A stretch of DNA of 31,528 nucleotides from CAZOZP01 sp964584325 (GTDB taxonomy: Bacteria > Bacteroidota > Ignavibacteria > Ignavibacteriales > Melioribacteraceae): positions 1-31,528 of the forward strand of contig CAZOZP010000043.1 of the NCBI GenBank assembly GCA_964584325.1. The letters run 5' to 3'. This document shows, piece after piece, positions 14,996-23,299 of the stretch (its first letter is position 1; each line of letters opens with the position of its first letter). The notes beneath the pieces are model-generated. The model did no database searches and was not told the origin of the DNA. It worked only from the letters and a program-made list of their open reading frames with translations. The position numbers and the translations under genes were made by a program.

Positions 14996-16266
14996 AATTT
15001 TTCGTCCTCAGGTAGAAACCTTACTTCTGCAAATGGTTTGGTTAAATATTTCATAGCGGCATCGGTAATATTTTTCCCTGATAGCTCAGTATATCTTGAA
15101 AGGTCTTCAGCAAAGTAATCCGGTTCTCCGCTCAGACAGTTGTAGTTATTCAGATAATCAGCAAGAGAGTCAATATCCTGAAGCGAATAGAGAAAACCGG
15201 ATTTCAATCCGTTTACCGAGCGTAAAAGTTCCTTCTCTGTAATTCCGTCTTGAATAAGCTTTTCAATTTCAGAAAAAACCTTTTCCTTAATTTGGTCAAG
15301 AGTAATTCCGGGTTTTGCGGTAACCGCAATTATAAAACTTCCGTCATATTTGCCGGAATGCTGGAAACAGCTTACATCCTGAGCAATTTGCATTTCGTGA
15401 ATAAGCGATTTATGCAGACGAGAGTTTTTAGTGCCGTTAAAAATATCTGAAAGAACATCCATTGCCGCATCATCCGCAGAGAAGTATTTGCATGACCTCC
15501 AGGCAAAATATACTCTGGGCAGAGTAATTTTATCTTTAACTATTATAGTTTTACTTTCAGCTAAATTATATTCTGGAACAATTACAGATTCAGGAATTCC
15601 TGCGGAAGGTATTTCTCCGAAGTATTTTTCTACTGCGGCAAAAGCTGTCTCAAATTCAATATCTCCTGCAATAACCAGACTTGCATTATCAGGGGCATAA
15701 TATTTACTGAAAAAATTTCTTACATCATCTAAATTAAAAGCTTCTATATCTTTCATCCAACCGATTGTAGGCCAGTTATAAGGATGATCTTTCGGAAAGA
15801 GTGTGGAAAAGAGAATTTCCCATGCCCTTCCGTAAGGCTGATTATCGTATCTCTGCCTTCTTTCGTTCATTACCACTTCTTTCTGATTATCAAGTTTTTC
15901 CTGAGTAAGAGCAGGAAGAAGAAAGCCCATTCTGTCTGATTCCAGCCAAAGGCCAAGCTCAAGATTGTTTGAGGGAAGGGTTTCGTAGTAATTGGTTTTA
16001 TCTGTGCTTGTAGAACCGTTAAGAGTACCGCCGGCTTCCTGGATAAATTTGAAGTGCTGCTCTTTGGCAATGTTGCTGCTTCCCTGAAACATCATATGTT
16101 CAAAAAGGTGTGCAAAGCCGGTTTTGCCATCGGTTTCATTAGCCGAACCGGTTTTATACCAGATATTTATAGCAACAATCGGAAGGCTGTTATCACGGTA
16201 AAGTATTACATCCAGACCATTAGCCAAAGTAGTTTTTCGAATTTTATTTTTAATGAAATGATTCAT
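14992..16266 (-). CDS. M16-family zinc peptidase, catalytic subunit
   Basis: Zinc metallopeptidase of the insulinase/processing-peptidase family. The 424 residues hold the inverted zinc motif HLFEH (His53, Glu56, His57) in GFAHLFEHMMFQGS. The third ligand is probably Glu135 in MNERRQRY, at the usual distance. The N-terminal M16 lobe is about 10-160 and the C-terminal lobe about 170-420. It is followed at once by its non-catalytic partner with an ATGA overlap. No signal sequence is seen, so it probably acts in the cytoplasm or is exported by another route. A candidate promoter lies at 16289-16319. Substrates cannot be inferred. Confidence 0.9.
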   Translation of the reverse strand: MNHFIKNKIRKTTLANGLDVILYRDNSLPIVAINIWYKTGSANETDGKTGFAHLFEHMMFQGSSNIAKEQHFKFIQEAGGTLNGSTSTDKTNYYETLPSNNLELGLWLESDRMGFLLPALTQEKLDNQKEVVMNERRQRYDNQPYGRAWEILFSTLFPKDHPYNWPTIGWMKDIEAFNLDDVRNFFSKYYAPDNASLVIAGDIEFETAFAAVEKYFGEIPSAGIPESVIVPEYNLAESKTIIVKDKITLPRVYFAWRSCKYFSADDAAMDVLSDIFNGTKNSRLHKSLIHEMQIAQDVSCFQHSGKYDGSFIIAVTAKPGITLDQIKEKVFSEIEKLIQDGITEKELLRSVNGLKSGFLYSLQDIDSLADYLNNYNCLSGEPDYFAEDLSRYTELSGKNITDAAMKYLTKPFAEVRFLPEDEKL

Positions 16267-16288
16267 CTGGTTCCGTTAAATTGAAATC

Positions 16289-16319
16289 CAAAAATAAGCA
16301 ATGTGCACTTAATATGCAC
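16289..16319 (-). promoter_or_regulatory. Candidate promoter of the M16 gene pair, with a palindrome in its spacer
   Basis: Minus-strand TATTTTTG (16296-16289) matches TAnnTTTG, and GTG (16319-16317) lies 20 bp upstream, one mismatch from TTG. Transcription would start about 16 bp before the ATG at 16266. GTGCA (16303-16307) and TGCAC (16315-16319) form an inverted repeat within the spacer and -33 region, which could be an operator. Confidence 0.4.
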
Positions 16320-16371
16320 TATAAGCATTTGTCATTATTGTTTTATTTCCGGCCGGACTTTTTTGCACGAG

Positions 16372-18345
16372 TTATTGAATTTCTCCGTTCAGGAATTCAA
16401 TTGCACGGTCAACGGTTTTGTGCGTACCTGTTATAACCAGAGTATCGTGGGGCCTAAGAACTTCTCTGCCCAAGGGGTTGGATATAATTTTACTGTCTCT
16501 TATTATTGCAATAATAGTTGCTTCAATGTTGGCCCGGAGATTAATCTGGGCTAAACTTTTACCGCTGAATGGATTATCCGGATTTATGTAGAAAGTTTCT
16601 GTAAGACCTTCTGCAAGAATTTCATCAATGTGAACAAAATCGCTGATGTTTTTTTCATCCTGACGCAAAAAGCTGTAAGATTCCTTTCTTAGCAGGCTGG
16701 TCTGCTTCATTATAATATTAAGGGGAATATGGTATTTTTCAAGCACTGTTCTGAAAATATGCAGCGAGGTTTCAAATTCTTCGGGAATAACACTGTCGGC
16801 TTTTAATTTAATAAAGTCGTCAATTTCTTCAATTGCCCTTGTTCTGACAACTGCCTTAATAGAAGGATTAAGTTTTTTTGCAAGCATCAGACTTCGTTTT
16901 GTTGCCTGTGGTCCGGAAATAACATATACAATAACATTTGCAGTTTCAACTTTTAAGAGTTTAAGTATCTCTTCCTTGCTTACATCACCAAAGAATATTT
17001 TCTCACCTTTCTCGCTTTCTGTTCTGAAAACATCCGGGTTAATGTCGGCTATTACATAAGTTATTCCTGTTTCTCTAAGTACGCGGGCAAGATTCTTTCC
17101 GTTCAGACCATAGCCTGCAATAATTACATGGCCTTTAAGTTTCTTCAGCGAGTCGGCGGTATTTGTAACTTTTTTTTGGACTGCATCAGCAGCCTTGAAG
17201 CTAAGGCGTTCTGAAAACTTAAAGAGAAGCGGAGCAAACATCATGGTGAATATTGATGAAGCAAGAAATATGCTGTATTCATTTCTTTCAATGAGATTAA
17301 AATTAAACCCTGCCTGTGCAAGAATAAATGAGAACTCTCCGATCTGAGCCAGTCCGAGTCCGGTTACAATACCGATTCTGATAGGGTACCTAAGATAAAG
17401 AACAATTAGAAGAACAACTGCAGACTTAACAGCTATTACACCAAGTGTAACAACTAATGTAATAAATGGGGCATCTACAATAGCCTGCAGATCAAGAAGA
17501 AGTCCGATAGAAACGAAAAACAAGCTGTTGAAGGCATCTTTTAGCGGCATTATATCAGAAAGAATTTGAGTGTGATATTCGGACTCTGCCATAATCAGTC
17601 CGGCTATAAATGCACCGAGAGCAAATGAGAGACCTAGGCTGTGCGTAATATATGAAGTACCGAGAATTACCAGAATTATTCCGATTGTAAATGCATCTCT
17701 CATTTGCATCTTGGCCAGGAGGTAGAGAATATGCGGCATCAGGAACTTCGATATTATCAGAATGAGAATGAGTGCACCAAATGCAATAAGAAGTTTCAGG
17801 AGTAATTGAAGCGGTCCTAATCCGGTCTGTGTTCCAAGAACAGGCAGAAGAAGAAACATAGGCACAATTACAATATCCTGGAAGATTAGGATTCCTAATG
17901 ATATCTTTCCCTGCGGAGAAGTAAGTTCCTTCCTGTCAGCAAGAATTTTCAAAACAATTGCTGTACTTGAGAGGCTTAGAAGCATCCCGAAATAAATCGA
18001 TTTCCCGAGTTCAAAACCGAAAAAGTAGAAAATGGAAGCACTTATAATTATTGTACCAGAAACCTGCATTCCTCCTGCTACAAGAAGGAATTTTTTCATA
18101 CTTACAAGTTGCTTCAGGGATACTTCCAGTCCGATGGTAAACAACAGAAGCATCACACCGATTTCTGCCATAAGTTCAATTTCATCAAGACTAACAATAA
18201 GCTTTAATCCGTGCGGCCCGATAATAATTCCTGCCAGCAGAAAACCTACAAGGCTGGGGATACCTATTTTCTTAAATATGTAGATAATCGGGATAGATAC
18301 AAGGAGAATTGTTACCACATCTCTAATAATCACAAGGTCGTTCAT
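16372..18345 (-). CDS. KefB-like K+/H+ antiporter (CPA2 family) with TrkA-N and TrkA-C domains
   Basis: Monovalent-cation/proton antiporter of the inner membrane. From the chosen ATG the 657 residues have about twelve membrane helices (1-390), including IFQDIVIVP (Gln156-Asp157 ion-binding pair). A linker is followed by an RCK/TrkA-N Rossmann domain (about 405-530; GYGLNG at 411-416, acidic IADINPD near the ribose) and a TrkA-C domain (about 569-657). The frame extends upstream to 18546. I chose 18343-18345 because GGGAGA lies 5 bp before it and family members begin here. It is upstream of the M16 pair, with a separate candidate promoter between them. The nucleotide-binding regulation of KefB/KefC-type proteins is likely but not shown. 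Confidence 0.88.
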   Translation of the reverse strand: MNDLVIIRDVVTILLVSIPIIYIFKKIGIPSLVGFLLAGIIIGPHGLKLIVSLDEIELMAEIGVMLLLFTIGLEVSLKQLVSMKKFLLVAGGMQVSGTIIISASIFYFFGFELGKSIYFGMLLSLSSTAIVLKILADRKELTSPQGKISLGILIFQDIVIVPMFLLLPVLGTQTGLGPLQLLLKLLIAFGALILILIISKFLMPHILYLLAKMQMRDAFTIGIILVILGTSYITHSLGLSFALGAFIAGLIMAESEYHTQILSDIMPLKDAFNSLFFVSIGLLLDLQAIVDAPFITLVVTLGVIAVKSAVVLLIVLYLRYPIRIGIVTGLGLAQIGEFSFILAQAGFNFNLIERNEYSIFLASSIFTMMFAPLLFKFSERLSFKAADAVQKKVTNTADSLKKLKGHVIIAGYGLNGKNLARVLRETGITYVIADINPDVFRTESEKGEKIFFGDVSKEEILKLLKVETANVIVYVISGPQATKRSLMLAKKLNPSIKAVVRTRAIEEIDDFIKLKADSVIPEEFETSLHIFRTVLEKYHIPLNIIMKQTSLLRKESYSFLRQDEKNISDFVHIDEILAEGLTETFYINPDNPFSGKSLAQINLRANIEATIIAIIRDSKIISNPLGREVLRPHDTLVITGTHKTVDRAIEFLNGEIQ

Positions 18346-18682
18346 TAAATTCTCCCGAGAATGAAATATCTTACAGTAAAAATATTCAATTATAAACCAT
18401 AGAGGCAATAAAATAATTTGAATTAAGAAGAAAAATGGTATGAGGTAATAGGTTATAATCCCAATTATGTACATTATCAGCCAATTATCATTTAAGCTTA
18501 AAAGGAAAATCCCGCAATTTTCAACAAAAAAATCATATAAAGACAATGATTTTGTAAATCTTTATTTGCTTTTACATAAAAAAATATATTATTTGCAATT
18601 GCCTTTGTCTGCTTGAATAAATTTAAGCAGTTTTAGCACAATCTTTGATATTATTAGCCTTTGTTCAATAATAATTCTGTTT
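18346..18682. other. Divergent intergenic region, AT-rich; no gene seen
   Basis: 337 bp between the KefB-like gene and the first glycan-cluster gene. The minus frame over 18346-18546 would encode a hydrophobic 67-residue extension of the antiporter, which I consider unused. No exact TTG-N19-21-TAnnTTTG pair was found in either direction; AATCTTTG (18640-18647) is a near match with a poorly spaced TTG. An inverted repeat CTGCTT/AAGCAG occurs at 18609-18614 and 18625-18630, and a GCAATTGC palindrome at about 18595-18602. Confidence 0.5.
18609..18630. repeat. Inverted repeat CTGCTT-N10-AAGCAG
   Basis: Perfect 6-bp arms with a 10-base spacer that contains a further AA/TT pair. It lies 53-74 bp upstream of the methyltransferase ATG at 18683. 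It is followed by TTTT, so it could be a weak terminator or an operator for the plus-strand cluster. Confidence 0.3.
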
Positions 18683-19582
18683 ATGAAGGAATATTTTACT
18701 GCTCAGGAAACACATCACGACTATTACAAGCGTCCGAGAAATGAAATAAAATCGCTTGTAAATACTGCCTCAGTCCGGATACTTGATGTCGGTTGCGCTG
18801 CGGGTGTACTCGCAGGTGCATTAAAATCCGAAATGAATGCTGAAGTTTGGGGAATAGAGATTAATCCGGAAGCTGCCTCTGAAGCTGAAAATAAAATAGA
18901 TAAATTGATAAACGAGACTGTAGAGAATGCTATTGAAATTCTTCCTGACAAGTATTTCGATACGATAATATTTGCTGATGTGCTTGAACATCTGCCGGAC
19001 CCGGAAAATGTTCTTAGTCGTATGAAAAAGAAATTATCTGCAAACGGCGAAATTATTGCAAGTATTCCGAACATTAGGCATTGGAGTACAATAAAAATGC
19101 TGTTAAATGGTTTATGGGAATACGAAGATTACGGAATCATGGACCGGACGCATTTAAAGTTTTTTACAAAAAGCAGTTTTATCTCTATGTCTTCAAATGC
19201 CGGATTCTGGGCAGCCTCAGTTACTGCAAATTTAGTTGAGTATGAGGATATTCCGGATTCACTCTTAAAAGTCTGCAGTGAAATAGGAATTGATGAATTT
19301 TCTCTAAAGGACGAATCAAAACACTTCCAGTATATATTCAAATTAAAACAGATTCCGGATTTGAATTCCGAAAATGAAGAAAATGTATTTTTCAATACCG
19401 GGTTTGCTGAGATTGAAAAACTACTGAAAGATCGCAAACTTGATTCTGCCGTTGAGGTGTTAACCTCGATAATTAACAGGCTGGAAGAGGTAAAAGACAA
19501 ATTAAATGAATATTTTGTGATAATGTATTCTGAAAAAATAAAAGAAATGATAAAAAATATAGAAGATATGATAAAAACTTAA
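18683..19582 (+). CDS. Class I SAM-dependent methyltransferase with helical C-terminal extension
   Basis: The 299 residues contain a Rossmann methyltransferase domain (about 1-180): SAM-binding motif ILDVGCAAG (33-41), acidic WGIEINPE (56-63), and ADVLEHLPDP (98-107) as in Methyltransf_11/23-type enzymes. A GIMDRTHLKFFTKSSF segment (151-166) is typical of methyltransferases in polysaccharide clusters. Residues about 230-299 form a helical, lysine-rich tail, possibly a dimerisation or TPR-docking region. It is the first gene of the plus-strand glycan cluster, 83 bp before the TPR protein. The acceptor is probably a sugar or glycan intermediate, by context only. Unlike the other genes of the cluster it has a long untranslated upstream region. 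Confidence 0.8.
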   Translation: MKEYFTAQETHHDYYKRPRNEIKSLVNTASVRILDVGCAAGVLAGALKSEMNAEVWGIEINPEAASEAENKIDKLINETVENAIEILPDKYFDTIIFADVLEHLPDPENVLSRMKKKLSANGEIIASIPNIRHWSTIKMLLNGLWEYEDYGIMDRTHLKFFTKSSFISMSSNAGFWAASVTANLVEYEDIPDSLLKVCSEIGIDEFSLKDESKHFQYIFKLKQIPDLNSENEENVFFNTGFAEIEKLLKDRKLDSAVEVLTSIINRLEEVKDKLNEYFVIMYSEKIKEMIKNIEDMIKT

Positions 19583-19665
19583 CAATTCTCTTAAAAAAAG
19601 ATGGTATAAGTTGTTATTTTTAGATAATTTAATATAACAGTAATTTACAAACGTTCGGGGGAGAG

Positions 19666-21780
19666 ATGACCGGATTCACACAATTGTTCGAAGCTGCCTT
19701 CAGATTACTCAACAAAGGAGAATTTGCACTTGCATTGGAAAAATTAAATGAGGCGGAGAAATATCATTCAGAGCAGGAAACAATTACCACGGAAGATATT
19801 TATATTATGAAAGGCAACCTAGGGCTTACTATGAACGACCTCGAGCTTGCAAGAGATTCTTTTGAAAAGGCTCTTCAGTTTAATTCTTCTTCTGCTGAAG
19901 CCTGTATGGGACTCGCCCAGGTGTTTGCATTTATAGATATGAAAAATGAAGCAAAAACTATGTGCGAATGGGCTGTGAAGCTTGAACCGGAAAATGATAA
20001 AGCCCGGGATATGCTGGCAAGGGTCAATAATCTTTTAGGATTGGCGCCTGACCACATAAATCCGGAAGTTGAAGAAGAAGAAGAAATTTTTGATGTAAAT
20101 TACGCTTATGAAGAAGCATTTGAACTTTATATGCAAAATAAATTAAGCGACGCACTGTCAAAGGTAGAGATTCTTCAGGCACAATTCGAAAAGGATATCT
20201 TCTCTCTGAAGGGAAATATATATTTATCTATGAACAAGTTGGATAAAGCTAAGGAAGCTTTTGAAACTGTGCTTAAAATTGATAAAAAATCATCCCCGGC
20301 ATGCAACGGTATAGCTGAAGTATTTTATAAAAGAGGAATGATTAATGACTGCAAGTCTTGGTATGAAGTGGCTCTGCAAAATAATCCCTCCGATCAGTTT
20401 GCTTTGTTAGGTCTTGCAAAGATAAATCAGGAACTCGGACTTTCACCTATTCATAGTATTATCCATTTTTTTAATAATTCAGAACTTTCTGATGAATTCA
20501 ACAAGGAAATTAACCGCGCTTATAAATATTTTGAAAATAACGAGTTCGATAAGTCTGTTGACCTGATAGATAAACTAATTAAAGATGTTGAAGGCACTGA
20601 TGAAAGTTTCAAAAATGAAATTCTTTCCAGCTTGCTGAATTTTAAAGGTTTCAATTATATGTCATGCCATGAATATGAAGAAGCTAAATCCTTTTTTGAG
20701 AAATCGATTGAATTGAATCCCAATAGTTCACAGGCTTGTGCAGGCCTTGGTGAGTATCTATTCCTGCAAGGCAACGATAAAGGCGCAAAAACAATGTTTG
20801 AATGGGCTGTGAAAAATAACAGACATAACAAATTTGCAATTGCCGGACTGGCAAAGGTAAATGTTGCCCTTGGACTATCCCCGGATAATATTATGATGGA
20901 TCTTGGTGTAGATGAGGAGAACAGCGAAAGATTTAACAATCTTATTACTTTATCATACGAACTCTTTGGGGCTAAGAAGTATAATGAAGCTTTGAATGCA
21001 CTTGATGAAGCTGAAAGCTATCTGGATAAAGATTCAACAAAACTTCAAACGAAGAATGCAATATCCAGCATACTTAACTTAAAGGGATTCTGCAATTTAT
21101 CTCTTAATGAAGTAGCAAAAGCTAAGAAACTGTTTGATACTTCATTGACCTTTAATCCAAATTCATCTCAGGCATGTGCCGGTTTGGGTGAAATATGCTA
21201 TTTAAAGGAAGATGAGAAAAAAGCCAAGGAAATGTTTGAATTGGCAATAAGAAACGAACCTAATAATCAAGTTGCGGTTGCCGGATTGGCCAAGGTTAAT
21301 TTACTGCTTGGATTTCCTGAACATCACAATTCACTTATCCCCACTAATGCTCAGGATATATCTCAGGAAATAAGCCGGGAAATTGAAGATGCATACGAAC
21401 TCTTTAAGGTAAGACGTTATGATGAATCCATCAAAATGTTAAAAGAAACTGAAAATAAGATAGAAAAAAATTATAAAGAAGACGAATGTTTATTTGCATT
21501 GGGAAGCATTAATAATTTCCTCGGATTTAACTACCTCGCGCTCAATGAAAATGAAAATGCACAGGAAGTTTTCGAAAAAGCATTAACTAAGAATCCTTCT
21601 TCATCTCAGGCCTCTGCGGGTTTAGCTGAAATATTCTTTCTTCAAGGTCAGGACGATAAAGCAAAACAAATGTACGAATGGGCTGTTAAGCATAATCCGG
21701 AAAATCGGTTCGCAGTTAACGGACTGATTAAAACAAACCGTGCTCTCGGTCTGCCGGAAGATCATAACACACTGGCTTAA
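19666..21780 (+). CDS. Large TPR protein built of five tandem modules
   Basis: The 704 residues are almost entirely tetratricopeptide repeats, with no signal peptide. Five modules each end in the same kind of segment: an EWAVK-type helix, GLAKVN, then LGL/F-P-x-H. Ends are near residues 130, 263, 408, 554 and 700, so the last three spacings are almost equal (145-146 residues). This implies stepwise internal duplication. Modules 3, 4 and 5 share SSQACAGLGE/SSQASAGLAE followed by AK-x-M-Y/F-EWA or a close variant. Proteins like this act as scaffolds or acceptor-binding platforms. It lies between a methyltransferase and a GT2-TPR glycosyltransferase. The ATG at 19666 has GGGGGAG unusually close (2 bp). 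Specific role unknown. Confidence 0.78.
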   Translation: MTGFTQLFEAAFRLLNKGEFALALEKLNEAEKYHSEQETITTEDIYIMKGNLGLTMNDLELARDSFEKALQFNSSSAEACMGLAQVFAFIDMKNEAKTMCEWAVKLEPENDKARDMLARVNNLLGLAPDHINPEVEEEEEIFDVNYAYEEAFELYMQNKLSDALSKVEILQAQFEKDIFSLKGNIYLSMNKLDKAKEAFETVLKIDKKSSPACNGIAEVFYKRGMINDCKSWYEVALQNNPSDQFALLGLAKINQELGLSPIHSIIHFFNNSELSDEFNKEINRAYKYFENNEFDKSVDLIDKLIKDVEGTDESFKNEILSSLLNFKGFNYMSCHEYEEAKSFFEKSIELNPNSSQACAGLGEYLFLQGNDKGAKTMFEWAVKNNRHNKFAIAGLAKVNVALGLSPDNIMMDLGVDEENSERFNNLITLSYELFGAKKYNEALNALDEAESYLDKDSTKLQTKNAISSILNLKGFCNLSLNEVAKAKKLFDTSLTFNPNSSQACAGLGEICYLKEDEKKAKEMFELAIRNEPNNQVAVAGLAKVNLLLGFPEHHNSLIPTNAQDISQEISREIEDAYELFKVRRYDESIKMLKETENKIEKNYKEDECLFALGSINNFLGFNYLALNENENAQEVFEKALTKNPSSSQASAGLAEIFFLQGQDDKAKQMYEWAVKHNPENRFAVNGLIKTNRALGLPEDHNTLA

Positions 21781-21793
21781 CGGAGATTCCTGA

Positions 21794-23299
21794 ATGTCTT
21801 CAATAACTTTAAGCATGATAGTTAAAGACGAAGAAAAACTGCTTCTCGGATGCCTCGATTCGGTTAAAGGCATTGCTGATGAGATAGTAATTGTTGATAC
21901 CGGCTCTACGGATAATACAGTCAAATTAGCTGAATCCCGCGGAGCAAAGGTTTATAAATTTGAATGGGTTAATGATTTTTCCGCAGCAAGGAATTATGCC
22001 CTCTCAAAATCAAAGGGTGATTGGATTCTTTACCTCGATGCCGATGAACGACTTACGGCAGAATCGGTTGAAGAAATAAAAAATATTATTCAGGGAAATG
22101 AAAAACTCGGGGTTAAGTGCAATGTGCTGAGCCGCGGCAGTGAAGGCCGTAATCCGAGTATAATGGAGTATATCAGATTTTTCAGGAATTCTCCCGGACT
22201 CTATTTCAAAGGGAAAGTGCACGAACAGATTGAAGAATCTCTTCTGCTGAATTCTTATTCAATAGTCTCATCAAATATTGAGATTCTACATTTGGGTTAC
22301 GACCTGAATACCGAAACTTTGAGAAAAAAAGCTGAAAGAAATCTTGCTCTTTTGCGTGAACAATTTAAACTGAATAAAAAAGATGCTTATACTGCTTTTC
22401 AGATTGGGCAATCTTTGATTATGCTTAACAGAAGAGAAGAGGCTCACGAGTATTTCCTGATTTCAATAAGGGATCCTGAATTTGAAATACACCACCGTGC
22501 ACAGGCATTCAGATTTCTTGCTGCAATACATATGGAACTAAACGATATTCTTAATGCAAAGGAATTTGCGGAAAACGGACTTGCTCTATATGAATACTCG
22601 CCCGTTCTAAATCTTGTTATGTCTAATATTTATATAAAGCTCGGAGAGTACGAAGAAGCTGCAGGATATTGCCGTAAAGCATATACTTATAATCTGGAAC
22701 TTGCTGAAGGCAGGAGGAAATCATACTTTGATATAATTCTTAATGAGGCTGAAATCTACCAGCATTCGCTTAATTCTGCAATACTTTGCAAGAATAAGGA
22801 TTTACTTGACTTTTTCCTTTTGCAGAAATCTGCTCACGAATTAAGTTCAAAACAACTTGAACATATCCACTTTTTCAGAAAGCTGATTATGAATTCTGAA
22901 ATTGACAGGAGATTTATTGACGGATTTGTTCCGCTTGAGTATAATCCCGTTGTTATTTTAAGATGCCTGGAAGATTACGGTTACAAAGATGCACGTCTGA
23001 AGATAATGAATAAAATCAGAGATGCATTTACTGATAATCCGCTTGTGAAGAAAAAACTTGCCTCACTATACATTGAAGATGGGTTTGTATCTGAATCAAA
23101 AGAACTTCTTGAAGACGTTCTCCAGGCAACAGGTGATCCGGAAACAGTACTTCAGCTTCTTAGCCTGAAACTTGCAGAAAGTAATCCTGAAGAATTGCTC
23201 GATTTTATAAGCCGACACGAAAATCATATAAAAAGATATCCGCAGATTGCGGGTAAAATACGCGCAATAAAAATTAAGTTGGAAGAAGCGGTAAAATGA
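21794..23299 (+). CDS. GT2-family glycosyltransferase with C-terminal TPR-like region
   Basis: The 501 residues start with a GT-A fold catalytic domain (about 3-230): LSMIVKDEE (nucleotide-binding strand), VIVDTGSTDNT (31-41) and the DxD-like motif LYLDADE (about 78-84). A hydrophobic EQIEESL segment follows. The remainder (about 230-500) is helical with repeats like TPRs (YEEAAGYCRKAY, VSESKELLEDVL). The arrangement recalls SunS-type protein glycosyltransferases, which modify Cys or Ser/Thr of peptides, but the family is broad. The ATG lies 13 bp after the TPR gene, and the 3' end overlaps the next gene by 4 bp (ATGA). Donor and acceptor unknown. Confidence 0.8.
   Translation: MSSITLSMIVKDEEKLLLGCLDSVKGIADEIVIVDTGSTDNTVKLAESRGAKVYKFEWVNDFSAARNYALSKSKGDWILYLDADERLTAESVEEIKNIIQGNEKLGVKCNVLSRGSEGRNPSIMEYIRFFRNSPGLYFKGKVHEQIEESLLLNSYSIVSSNIEILHLGYDLNTETLRKKAERNLALLREQFKLNKKDAYTAFQIGQSLIMLNRREEAHEYFLISIRDPEFEIHHRAQAFRFLAAIHMELNDILNAKEFAENGLALYEYSPVLNLVMSNIYIKLGEYEEAAGYCRKAYTYNLELAEGRRKSYFDIILNEAEIYQHSLNSAILCKNKDLLDFFLLQKSAHELSSKQLEHIHFFRKLIMNSEIDRRFIDGFVPLEYNPVVILRCLEDYGYKDARLKIMNKIRDAFTDNPLVKKKLASLYIEDGFVSESKELLEDVLQATGDPETVLQLLSLKLAESNPEELLDFISRHENHIKRYPQIAGKIRAIKIKLEEAVK

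Noticed and set aside
16303..16380. TCCGGCCGGA followed by CTTTTTT as a plus-strand terminator
   Set aside because: The palindrome has no room for a normal loop, and no plus-strand gene ends here.
18346..18546. 67-residue hydrophobic N-terminal extension of the KefB-like antiporter
   Set aside because: The ATG at 18343-18345 has a good GGGAGA at 5 bp and matches the family start; the extension is AT-rich upstream sequence with no Shine-Dalgarno of its own.
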